From positions 1 to 48,388 of the forward strand of contig JAGVPM010000127.1 of assembly GCA_020052235.1 (NCBI GenBank): DNA of 48,388 bases, written 5' to 3'. A program made the position numbers and the translations under genes. Below are positions 17,714-26,579 of this stretch, in pieces. The notes under the pieces are model-generated. The model saw nothing but the letters and a program-made list of their open reading frames with translations, searched no databases and was not told where the DNA came from. Positions within the stretch are counted from its first letter, which is position 1; each line of letters opens with the position of its first letter. The DNA is from Candidatus Goldiibacteriota bacterium (GTDB taxonomy: Bacteria; Oederibacteriota; JAAXVQ01).

Positions 17714-19003
17714 ATGAAAAAATGGCTGGGCATAATATTGTTGCTGGGTTTGCCCTTGATAAGTTGGGCCGATGTAAATAACTATGGCGCGGAATCCGAT
17801 TTGCGGCAAGGCGCAGGGGCGCGAGCCGGCGGGATGGGCGGGGCTTTCATCGCCTTGGCGGACGATGCTACTGCCGGATATTGGAATCCTGCCGGTTTAT
17901 CCCAAATGGAATTAGAAATTTATCAAGCCGCTTTTCAGCATGGTCTTTTAACCAATAATGCCAGCACGAGTTTTTTAAGTTATGCTTTTTTATGGCCGAA
18001 TGTTGGGGAGTTTTCAATTTCCTGGTTTAATTTTTATATTGGCAATATTGAAACTCGGGATGAAAACGGAAATATTCTTGGGCAAGTTAGCGTTGCCGAA
18101 AACGCATTTTTAATCAGTTATGGACGCAAAGCGTATGAGTTATATGAGGGACTAAGCCTAGGCGCAAGTTTAAAAGTAATTCAGCAAAGCAGTGGTGATT
18201 TTTCAGCGTTGGGGCCCGGGTTGGATTTGGGGATTTTATGGCAACCTATACTTTATTGGGACCATACCGTGGGTTTAACCGCGCAAAATCTTTTCCAAGG
18301 GTTATATTGGAATAGTGGAACATATGATTCATCCGCCGTTTCGGTTAATGTGGGCGCGGCTTTTAAATTTTTTCGCTCTAAAGAAGAACTCTATTTCAAT
18401 CACCTTATTCAAACTATAGACTTAAATATTTTCGAATATTCCCGTTTAGAATTTCGGGCTGGGGTTGAATGTTGGCTTACACGGAATTTTGGCTTGCGCG
18501 CGGGATACAATAGCCAGGAAGTTACAGCCGGGGCGTCGTACCGGCCTGAAAATTTTGAAATTGATTATGCGTTTCATTATGGTTTGACGGAATTGTCCAA
18601 CAATCAGCACCGGATTTCGCTGCTGTTGCGTTTCAAATCCGCCCCACTACCGCCCGCTGAGCGCGCGGGGATGCCGGAACTAAAGGAAACCTTGGAGCCG
18701 GAAGTCGCCGTGTATGAGGATTCCACGCCGCATGATGATGCCAATGCACCTAAAATTGCAGCCAAAGTCTTGGAAATCCAGCGCGTTGGGGGAAAAGCTT
18801 ATAAAGTTATTTTGAACGTGGGCGCCAACCAGGGGATTAAACGGGGTTACCAAGGTTCGCTGGTGGATGCCGGAGGCCAGACTATGGCGGGTATTATCGT
18901 ACAGCAAGTTGATCCGAAATTGTGTTTGGCTGAAATTGCCGGGGTGGCGAAAGATGTTCCGAATGACGCGACGGCGATTATTCGATTGCCGGTAAGAAAA
19001 TAG
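17714..19003 (+). CDS. PorV/UPF0164-family outer-membrane protein with extra C-terminal domain
   Basis: A 429-residue protein with a signal peptide cleaved near WADV (residue 20). The mature start carries the family hallmark: GARAGGMGGAFIALADDATAGYWNPAGL. Barrel strands fill residues 25-305. Residues 325-429 form a separate domain (QRVGGKAYKVILNVGANQGIKRGYQGSLV...) resembling small periplasmic OB-like domains that follow such barrels; its role is unclear. PorV proteins in Bacteroidota shuttle cargo of the type IX secretion system. Here the next gene encodes a large surface protein with a sorting-like C-terminal domain, which fits a cargo-shuttle role. No other secretion-system component is in the window. 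Confidence 0.88.
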   Translation: MKKWLGIILLLGLPLISWADVNNYGAESDLRQGAGARAGGMGGAFIALADDATAGYWNPAGLSQMELEIYQAAFQHGLLTNNASTSFLSYAFLWPNVGEFSISWFNFYIGNIETRDENGNILGQVSVAENAFLISYGRKAYELYEGLSLGASLKVIQQSSGDFSALGPGLDLGILWQPILYWDHTVGLTAQNLFQGLYWNSGTYDSSAVSVNVGAAFKFFRSKEELYFNHLIQTIDLNIFEYSRLEFRAGVECWLTRNFGLRAGYNSQEVTAGASYRPENFEIDYAFHYGLTELSNNQHRISLLLRFKSAPLPPAERAGMPELKETLEPEVAVYEDSTPHDDANAPKIAAKVLEIQRVGGKAYKVILNVGANQGIKRGYQGSLVDAGGQTMAGIIVQQVDPKLCLAEIAGVAKDVPNDATAIIRLPVRK

Positions 19004-19149
19004 AAAGACTGGTTTGTTATTGGATAACCTCAGGCTGTTGTAGTGAATTTATTGAGTAAGGATTTAGATAAAAGCACGGAAGCCAGGATATAAAAACTGT
19101 TCGAGACTGAATCGTCATTTGTATGGAATTTAAGCGGGATGGTAACGTC

Positions 19150-21936
19150 ATGAAATTGATTAAATTCGGGATTGTGATCTGTAGCCTGCTAACATTAAGC
19201 CAATGGAGCTGGGGTGACTGGATTCAGGATGGCGGGAGTATTAGTAATAATACAAACCCCGCATTGTATTACCCGAGCATTGCTTCTAACAACAATATAC
19301 CCTATGTCTCTTGGCAGGAACCTGACGGGGCATACCAAATATATGTAAAACATTTTTCCGGAAATACATGGGTACAAGATGCCGGTAGTTTAAATATTAA
19401 TACAACCTCAAACGGAGGTGGCCCCAAAATTGCGTTTGTCGGAACGACGCCTTATGTTGCTTGGACGGAGTATGCTTCAGTTTGGCGAATTTATGTAAAA
19501 CATTATAATGGCTCAAATTGGTTGAGTGACGGAAGCGGAAGTTTGAATATTAATGATAATTATTACGGTATTGATCCTTCAATTGCAATTCTTGGCAGCG
19601 TCCCTTATGTTACCTGGAGCGAGCGCAATGCGTCGGGAAAATTTCAGATCTATGTAAAACATCTATCCGGAACCACATGGATTCAAGATGGGTTAGAGTT
19701 GAATATCGATACGGCCCAAGAGGCCAGGGCACCCGATATTTCCTGTTCGGCAACGGCCCCCTATGTTGCTTGGTATGAAACCAAAGCTGGAACCAACCAA
19801 ATTAATGTAAAACATTTTAATGGAGCAGCTTGGATTGCGGACGGAGCGAGCCTGAATAATAATGCTCTGAAGAGCGCCCAATATCCAAGCTTGATGATGT
19901 CTGCTAATATTCCATATGTTGCGTTTCAAGAACAAAATTTATCGGATGTGTGGCAAGTTTACGTAAAATGTTTTAATGGGACGTCGTGGATTCAGTTAGG
20001 GAATGCTTTAAACAACCTTACGGCACAAAATGCCCAATATCCAAGGATTGCATTTGCGGGTGCAATTCCCTATGTTACCTGGATTGAGAGCGTGGGGAAC
20101 ACTGTTGATATAGTATATGTAAAGCATTTTGATGCCGGATCGAATCAATGGGTGGCGGACGGTGATTCTTTAAATTTAGATTCCACAAAAAATGCCCAAA
20201 CACCTCGAATTGCAATAAATAATCAAACGCCTTATGTTGTCTGGCAAGAAACAAATGTTTCGGGTGGCGAACAATTCTATGTAAAGCACATTGCGGACTC
20301 AACTCCTTCGGTTTTTTCTTGTTATCCGAAAAACGCAGTAAAAGATAACGTCCTCCCGAATGTACTCATTGAAGGATATAATTTAAATGCCCCCGTGGCA
20401 GTGAAGTTAATCCGTACGGATAATGCGGCGAGTATCGTTAACGGCTTTAACATTGTGAGAAAAAAGGGGACGGTTCTTAGTTGCGGATTTGACCTTACTA
20501 ATGCCGCACCGGGTTTTTATAATGTCCAAGTCGAAAGTGGTACGTTGAAAGGTGTTTTAAAACGTGGTTTTTTAATTCAAGAACGAGGGGTTTTACCTGC
20601 TCAATGGGCGATAACCGATATTGGCAATGTAACGAAATCAGCAGCGGCCGGATCATTGTGCGGTATTTCAGTGGAAGATGGGGATAATGATGGCGTGCAG
20701 GAGCTTTTCTTAGCCAATCGAAATCCGACTTTGTTCCGGGCAAAAAAAATGGCTGGTGGTTGGAGTATATCAGCCGTGGGGCAAGAAACTGTGGGGGAAT
20801 TGTACCTTGATACCTTGATTTGTGATCCTGCCAATAACGGTATGCTTAAAGTCTATGGAACGACATCAAATAGTTATCTTTACCAATACAGCGGAATAAC
20901 ACTGGATAAATCGAATTTTGGAACTTCAGTTAGTCCAGGGTATCGTTTGTGTATTGGCGATGGATTTAATGACGGTTGGTTTAAAATTTTTATGGCTGCG
21001 GGGAATGGCCATATTTATCAATTTCCTCAAAATGGCAACCAGAATAAGGATGATCTTTTGGCGGGCGTAGGCACTATGAATCCAATGAATAGCGTTGCAG
21101 TGGGGGATGGGAATTTAGATGGCGGTTTTGAAGTTTATGGTGCTTCATCGGATCACAGTATTTACCAATTTGTTTTCAATGGAACGGCTTGGGATAAAAC
21201 GGTAGTTGGTGCTGGAGGTGGTGAAATGTACGCTGTTACTTTGGCGGACATTGACAACGATGGAGGCATGGAAGTGTATGGCGCAAATGAAGATGGCGCT
21301 ATTTATCAGTTTAAATGGGGCTTTTCCGCATGGCAAAAGAATCAAGTTGGAACGTGTGGCGGAAAACTATTTGATCTGACCATAAACGACGGAGATAATA
21401 CCGGCGCGGTGGGAATATATGCCGCTTGCGCAGATGGACATGTTTATCAATTTAAACCTTCGGGTACTCAATGGATAAAAATGGATTTAAGCGGAACTTC
21501 GACACCCTTATATAAAATTGCCGCCGGAGATGGCGATAATGATAATTTGGTTGAAATATACGCCATTGGCGATAATGGGCATGTTTTTCAATTTAAAATG
21601 GCGGCGATTTTGAATCCCACCCCAACGCCAATTCCTGATTTCCGTGGTCAGATTATTTCTGCCAATTATGTTTTTTGCGCCCCCAATCCTGCTCGTGGAT
21701 CGTTCGCGAATCTGAATATTTTCACTCAGCAACCTGCGCATATTGATGTGAAAATATTCACTCCCGGCAGCCAATTGGTTTTTTCCTTTACGCGTGATTA
21801 CGCGGATATTGGAAAACATATAGAACGGATTGATCTCCATGACTTGGCCAATGGAGTTTATTTTATCTTAGTAAAAGCAAGAAATGAACAAGGTGCGGAA
21901 GAAAAAGTTACCTACAAAATGATATGGATAAAATGA
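19150..21936 (+). CDS. Giant secreted protein with two seven-bladed beta-propellers and a sorting-like C-terminal domain
   Basis: A 928-residue protein from the ATG at 19150, chosen because a signal peptide follows at once (cleavage near SWG). Residues 20-400 hold exactly seven repeats of about 52 residues built as W-x2-DG-x-SLN ... PxIA ... PYVxWxE ... IYVKHFNG. An IPT/TIG-like domain follows (about 400-490). A second set of seven repeats carries acidic turns such as DGDNDG ... EVYGA ... IYQF (about 495-820), like FG-GAP/VCBS blades that bind calcium. After a Pro/Thr linker (NPTPTPIP) comes a domain starting CAPNPARG and ending GVYFILVKARN, resembling type IX sorting or FlgD-Ig domains. A surface-exposed binding protein is likely; the ligand is unknown. 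Confidence 0.85.
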   Translation: MKLIKFGIVICSLLTLSQWSWGDWIQDGGSISNNTNPALYYPSIASNNNIPYVSWQEPDGAYQIYVKHFSGNTWVQDAGSLNINTTSNGGGPKIAFVGTTPYVAWTEYASVWRIYVKHYNGSNWLSDGSGSLNINDNYYGIDPSIAILGSVPYVTWSERNASGKFQIYVKHLSGTTWIQDGLELNIDTAQEARAPDISCSATAPYVAWYETKAGTNQINVKHFNGAAWIADGASLNNNALKSAQYPSLMMSANIPYVAFQEQNLSDVWQVYVKCFNGTSWIQLGNALNNLTAQNAQYPRIAFAGAIPYVTWIESVGNTVDIVYVKHFDAGSNQWVADGDSLNLDSTKNAQTPRIAINNQTPYVVWQETNVSGGEQFYVKHIADSTPSVFSCYPKNAVKDNVLPNVLIEGYNLNAPVAVKLIRTDNAASIVNGFNIVRKKGTVLSCGFDLTNAAPGFYNVQVESGTLKGVLKRGFLIQERGVLPAQWAITDIGNVTKSAAAGSLCGISVEDGDNDGVQELFLANRNPTLFRAKKMAGGWSISAVGQETVGELYLDTLICDPANNGMLKVYGTTSNSYLYQYSGITLDKSNFGTSVSPGYRLCIGDGFNDGWFKIFMAAGNGHIYQFPQNGNQNKDDLLAGVGTMNPMNSVAVGDGNLDGGFEVYGASSDHSIYQFVFNGTAWDKTVVGAGGGEMYAVTLADIDNDGGMEVYGANEDGAIYQFKWGFSAWQKNQVGTCGGKLFDLTINDGDNTGAVGIYAACADGHVYQFKPSGTQWIKMDLSGTSTPLYKIAAGDGDNDNLVEIYAIGDNGHVFQFKMAAILNPTPTPIPDFRGQIISANYVFCAPNPARGSFANLNIFTQQPAHIDVKIFTPGSQLVFSFTRDYADIGKHIERIDLHDLANGVYFILVKARNEQGAEEKVTYKMIWIK

Positions 21937-21964
21937 ATATAAGATACAGTACTGGGAGCTATAA

Positions 21965-24553
21965 TTGGGAAACGATAAATTAAGCCCATATAAAGGATAT
22001 ATTAATGCCGGTTTTATAGCGGCCGCAGCGATATTTTTCTTTTTTAAAGGTGATTATTTTACGGGGATTTTGGCCGGTATAATTGCTTGGTTTAGTTGGC
22101 AATCGAGGTTTTATTTTAATCGGGAAAATACCTGGATTGAATGCGTGGTTTTAACTGGAATGGTTGTTGTGTTTTTAGGAGTGGCTGCAAACATTCCAGG
22201 TGCCTTAAAACCAACAATTTTAATTTCGAATTTATCCGTTCCTTTTCTTCTAATAGCAAGCATATTATGGTTTTATCCACGGATTTATTCACAGTTCCGG
22301 CAGGGAAATGTTCAGCAAACCTTGCTGCCCATTAAACAGCGGGAATTGTATAGCGATGGGCTGGTAGTTTTGATATTTGTTTTTCTGATTTTGAAAAGTG
22401 CTTGGGTGGTTGATGATGCGTTTATCACATTTAGAACAATTGATAATTTTATTCATGGACTAGGTTTGGTGTGGAACACGGGTGACCGTGTGCAAGCTTA
22501 TACGCACCCATTGTGGCTTTTTGTTATAGCGGTTGCTTATTTCGTTACTCACGAAGCATATTATACATGCATTGTTTTCGGCTTGGTTTGCACCGTGATA
22601 GCCGTGATTTTAGCTAAACGGATATCGGAAACGGCTGGGACCGGTCATTATTCTTGGCTGCTGGGTATTTCACTTCTGAGTTTTTCTAAAGCTTTTATTG
22701 ATTATTCGACTTCGGGGCTGGAAAATCCGCTAATCTATTTTTTAATGGCAATGTTTTTCTTTTTCTATTTCCGTCCTGTCCAAACGTCTAAAACGATATT
22801 TTTACTTTCCGTAATAACTGCATTGGGAACATTAACGCGGATGGATGCGTTCTTGTTTTTTGCCATACCCCTTTGCCATGCGATGTGGACTGCCTATGCC
22901 GCCGAAGGACGAAAAGTATTTGGACTATTTTTGAAGGGATTTATTCCTTTTTTTGTGTGGGAGGCATTTTCGGTATTTTATTATGGGTTCCCATTTCCGA
23001 ATACCGCATATGCCAAATTAAACACTGGAATATCCACGTTACTTTTAATCCAGCAAGGCATGAAATATTTGGTCCATTCTTTGCGGATTGATCCGGTCAC
23101 CCTAACGATGATAACCGCTGGTTTAATCATTGCATTTATTCAGCGCAAACCGAAACCTCGTATGCTCGCGTTGGGCGTGCTTTGTTATTTGCTTTATGTG
23201 ATCTCAATCGGCGGGGATTCGATGAGCGGTCGTTTTTTAGCGGCGCCTTTTTTCGGTATGGTGTTGGTAATGATGTATTCCATTACATTAACACCTCGTT
23301 CAAGTGCTTGGATGATTATTCCCATGCTGGGTTTAATGCTGATATCGCCCGCCAATCCTTGGCGCGCCGATGCGTTTTATGATCGAACCCGTACGGCGAT
23401 TGATGCGGTGAATGATATTGATGACACTCGTGGCGGGTATTATCAGTCCACGGGTTTGTTTAGGGCCTCGGCAACGCAAAATCATGTCGGTATAGCCCGG
23501 GGGCAAGAGCTTAAAGAACAGGATGTGCCGGTATTCGTATATTCGATTATTGGGTATTTGGGGTATTACGCGGGACCGCGCGTATATATTGTGGATATTT
23601 GGGCTTTGGCCGATCCCCTATTAGCACGGTTGCCATGCGCTGCTTGGGGCTGGCGAATTGGCCATTTCATGCGCGCGCTGCCAACTGGGTATATTGAAAC
23701 GATTCAAAATCATAGGCTGGAATTTAAAGATGAAAATCTTGCGCTGTATTATGAAAAATTAAAAATAATCACCCAAGGTGAATTGTTTGGTTTTGAACGG
23801 CTTAAAACTATTGTGCTTATGAATTTGGGCTTTTACGAAAAATATATTGATCAAAAATTTTATAAAAATAGCGTGCCGGAGCAAGCAGTGCGTAATCTTG
23901 TCCCGGCCGTGGAATTTTTAATTCCGGCAAAAGACCGGTGCCCATATGCCGACTTAGTCAACCAAGGAATGGTTGCTGCGCAACTGGATGATTGGAATCG
24001 AGCTACGGGTTTATGGCAAAACGCCAAACAATTAAATCCGGCTAGAGTGGAAGCAGTTGCCAATTTGGGTGTTTATTATGAGAGAATTGGAAATAGTGAT
24101 GCGGCCTTGGAGGCATATAAGGTTGTTGCGGAAAAAATAGGATTACCGTGGAGCCAATATTGTGAACAATTAAAAGTGAATTTGATTTCGGAAAATAATT
24201 TGCCCACGCCAGTGATTCCAAAGAAAAACAGTGCGCCTCAATCAGAAACGAAAAGAATATTGGCAATGGCGCAAGATAAGAGCGCGTATGCAGAGTTGAA
24301 TAATTTGGGGGTTAAAGCCTTGATGCAACGCCAGGTGGAGGATGCAAGGCGAATTTGGTCTCAGGCAGAAGCACTCGATCCTTCGCGGCCGGAAGCTAAA
24401 GCGAATCTTGGGGTTTGGAATGAGCATGCTGGAAATTTTCCGTTGGCGTTAGAGGAATATAAATTTGCCGCACGGAAACTGGGCGAACCTTGGGATCGAT
24501 ATTATAATCAAGTGAAAGAACGAATTAAACGAAATGGGCCAAACAATCATTGA
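21965..24553 (+). CDS. GT-C fold membrane glycosyltransferase with C-terminal TPR modules
   Basis: An 862-residue protein starting at TTG 21965, 7 bases after GGGAG. About 10-12 membrane segments fill residues 10-480. The first large loop has VDDAFITFRTIDNF...GLVWNTGDRVQAYTHPLW, the acidic signature of polytopic GT-C enzymes related to AftB-like arabinosyltransferases, which use lipid-phosphate sugars. Residues 650-862 hold two copies of an approximately 100-residue TPR module (LGVYYERIGNSDAALEAYK and LGVWNEHAGNFPLALEEYK). It follows the double-propeller gene by 28 bases, so glycosylation of that protein or of a related envelope polymer is plausible. Sugar and acceptor are unknown. Confidence 0.82.
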   Translation: MGNDKLSPYKGYINAGFIAAAAIFFFFKGDYFTGILAGIIAWFSWQSRFYFNRENTWIECVVLTGMVVVFLGVAANIPGALKPTILISNLSVPFLLIASILWFYPRIYSQFRQGNVQQTLLPIKQRELYSDGLVVLIFVFLILKSAWVVDDAFITFRTIDNFIHGLGLVWNTGDRVQAYTHPLWLFVIAVAYFVTHEAYYTCIVFGLVCTVIAVILAKRISETAGTGHYSWLLGISLLSFSKAFIDYSTSGLENPLIYFLMAMFFFFYFRPVQTSKTIFLLSVITALGTLTRMDAFLFFAIPLCHAMWTAYAAEGRKVFGLFLKGFIPFFVWEAFSVFYYGFPFPNTAYAKLNTGISTLLLIQQGMKYLVHSLRIDPVTLTMITAGLIIAFIQRKPKPRMLALGVLCYLLYVISIGGDSMSGRFLAAPFFGMVLVMMYSITLTPRSSAWMIIPMLGLMLISPANPWRADAFYDRTRTAIDAVNDIDDTRGGYYQSTGLFRASATQNHVGIARGQELKEQDVPVFVYSIIGYLGYYAGPRVYIVDIWALADPLLARLPCAAWGWRIGHFMRALPTGYIETIQNHRLEFKDENLALYYEKLKIITQGELFGFERLKTIVLMNLGFYEKYIDQKFYKNSVPEQAVRNLVPAVEFLIPAKDRCPYADLVNQGMVAAQLDDWNRATGLWQNAKQLNPARVEAVANLGVYYERIGNSDAALEAYKVVAEKIGLPWSQYCEQLKVNLISENNLPTPVIPKKNSAPQSETKRILAMAQDKSAYAELNNLGVKALMQRQVEDARRIWSQAEALDPSRPEAKANLGVWNEHAGNFPLALEEYKFAARKLGEPWDRYYNQVKERIKRNGPNNH

Positions 24554-24634
24554 AAAATTTCATTATAGTTTGAAAAAAGTATAAAGTTAAAGGAATGATG
24601 TATTTTTTTACGGTGTGTGATTTAGAATTGAACT

Positions 24635-24656
24635 TACTTGCTGAAATGAGCAAGTA
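24635..24656. other. Perfect inverted repeat upstream of the KaiC-receiver gene
   Basis: TACTTGCT (24635-24642) and AGCAAGTA (24649-24656) are perfect 8-base complements around GAAATG. There is no T-run after it. The position about 85 bases before the chosen start makes it either an operator or a leader hairpin of the signalling operon. Confidence 0.45.
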
Positions 24657-24740
24657 GGCAGAGTAAAAGGCTTGCTGAGGGATTTAAGCCAGTGTTATAA
24701 TGATACGTTTTATACCCCATTTTCGAGCGAGGTGGCAGCC

Positions 24741-26579
24741 TTGACAACACCGAGACTTAAAACCGGCGTAACCGGTTTGGATGAATTATTGCTGGGTGGT
24801 TTTTTGGAAGGGGAAAGTATTTTGGTGGAAGGCTTGCCGGGCACGGGGAAAACCACCTTGGGCCTGCATTTTATTCTTCAAGGCATCGCCGATGGGCAGC
24901 CTGGAATTGTAATCACCTTTGAGGAATTTCCCGCGCAATATTACCGCGATGCGCTCAATTTTGGCTGGGATTTAAGGCAGTTGGAAAAAGACGGGCGCTT
25001 GCGCATCATTATGACCTCGCCGGAGGTTCTGCGCGGTGAAATGGAACGGCCGGGAGGCATGTTTGACCGTTTGACGCATGAATTGGGCGCCCGCCGGGTT
25101 CTGGTGGATTCAATCAACTTCCTGCATAAAATTAAAGATGAAGCCGGCACGCAGCGGGAACTGATTAATCATTTCATCAGCGGCTTCAAGCGCCAGGGGA
25201 TCACCAGCTTTTTAATCAAAGACATCGAAGGCGAGCACATCTCCCATTGGGGCATGTATTCCGTGGATTGCTATATCCGCCTGACGTTTGAATTGTTCCG
25301 CGATTACCAGCGGCGCCGGCTGATTGAAGTGTTTAAGGCGCGCGGTCAAAAACACATTTATGGCCAGCATCCGTTTGAAATAACCGAAGAAGGGGTTGAG
25401 ATTTATCCCACCTCGCTGCCGACGCCCATTTCAGTGGCCACCAAAGATACGGGCCAGGAAATACGCCGGATCAACAGCGGGGTTGCGGGACTGGATGAAA
25501 TGCTGGGTGGCGGTTTTTTCAGCGGGCAAACCATCCTGGTGGCGGGAACCTCCGGAACCGGAAAAACCAATCTGGCGCTGCACTTTTTGGCCCGCGGGCT
25601 GGAAAACGGCGAAACGTGCCTGTATTTTTCCCTGGAGGAGCAAGGCGGGAATTTATTGCGCCATGCCCGTTCCTTAGGTCTGGATTTATCCGGGTCGGTT
25701 CAGGATGAAAGATTGGTGGTGTTGAATGTTCCCGGAGCGGGCATCAGCGAAGGTGAATTTTTACACCTGTTGCGGCGTTACATCAATGAAGTGCGCCCGC
25801 AGCGTTTGGTGATTGATCCCATTTCATTTTTGAACAATATCGCAGCTTCGCCGGGAACGGCGCATATTACCTTCCAGACCATGGTCCGGATATTGCGCAA
25901 CGCGGGAGTAACGACGCTATGCACTTCCGAAATTCCTGAAATGGTGTGGGAATTCAAACTGAGCGATTCCAATTTGTCCTACTTGGTGGATACGGTCATT
26001 TTATTGCGTTTGGTGGAAATTGAAACCACCATCCGCAAAGCCATCATGATTATCAAGCAACGCGGTTCCAGCCATGACCGCAATTTGCGTGAATTGCTGA
26101 TTGACAACCAAGGCGTCCGCATCGGCGAACCGTTTTTAAGCCATGAGGGGATTTTGACCGGCATGACCCGCCGCCGTTCTGGCAGGGAGCCGAATAAAAT
26201 TTTAATCGTCGATGACGATCCCCGCATGGTGGAACTGATTAAAGCCAGTTTTCGGGATGAACGTTTTGTATTGGTGGATTGCGGCGACGGTGAATCCGCT
26301 CTGCGCATGAGTGTGATGGAAGAACCGGATTTAATCATTTTGGATTTGATGCTGCCGAAGTTAAACGGGTTTGAAGTTTGCCAAAAATTGAAAGCGGAAC
26401 CGGGGACCGCCGATATTCCCGTCATTATGCTTTCCGCAAAAGGAGAAACGGAATCCAAAGTCCAAAGCATGAATTTAGGGGCGGATGACTATATGACCAA
26501 ACCGTTTTCTCCCTTGGAACTGGTGGCGCGCGTAAAAATGATTCTCAGGCGGTCGTACGGCAAGAGGAAACATGAATGA
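24741..26579 (+). CDS. Tandem KaiC-domain ATPase fused to a response-regulator receiver
   Basis: A 612-residue protein from TTG 24741, favoured because GAGGTGG lies 5 bases upstream and KaiC homology starts directly; a TTG at 24672 would add 23 residues. KaiC domain 1 (about 1-240) has GLPGTGKTT (31-39), the catalytic pair Glu61-Glu62 and VLVDS. Domain 2 (about 245-480) has GTSGTGKTN (269-277), Glu299-Glu300 and LVIDP. At the KaiC phosphosite the sequence is NLSYLVDT: Ser413 is kept, but the neighbouring Thr is Tyr414. A receiver follows (about 490-612) with IVDDD, phospho-acceptor Asp535 and the final Lys of MTKPF. No kaiA or kaiB is nearby. The next two genes are histidine kinases, likely phosphodonors for the receiver. 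Confidence 0.93.
   Translation: MTTPRLKTGVTGLDELLLGGFLEGESILVEGLPGTGKTTLGLHFILQGIADGQPGIVITFEEFPAQYYRDALNFGWDLRQLEKDGRLRIIMTSPEVLRGEMERPGGMFDRLTHELGARRVLVDSINFLHKIKDEAGTQRELINHFISGFKRQGITSFLIKDIEGEHISHWGMYSVDCYIRLTFELFRDYQRRRLIEVFKARGQKHIYGQHPFEITEEGVEIYPTSLPTPISVATKDTGQEIRRINSGVAGLDEMLGGGFFSGQTILVAGTSGTGKTNLALHFLARGLENGETCLYFSLEEQGGNLLRHARSLGLDLSGSVQDERLVVLNVPGAGISEGEFLHLLRRYINEVRPQRLVIDPISFLNNIAASPGTAHITFQTMVRILRNAGVTTLCTSEIPEMVWEFKLSDSNLSYLVDTVILLRLVEIETTIRKAIMIIKQRGSSHDRNLRELLIDNQGVRIGEPFLSHEGILTGMTRRRSGREPNKILIVDDDPRMVELIKASFRDERFVLVDCGDGESALRMSVMEEPDLIILDLMLPKLNGFEVCQKLKAEPGTADIPVIMLSAKGETESKVQSMNLGADDYMTKPFSPLELVARVKMILRRSYGKRKHE

Noticed and set aside
24741-26579. A circadian clock locus
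   Set aside because: KaiC domains are present, but there is no kaiA or kaiB, one phosphosite residue differs, and a receiver is fused. The signalling context fits better.
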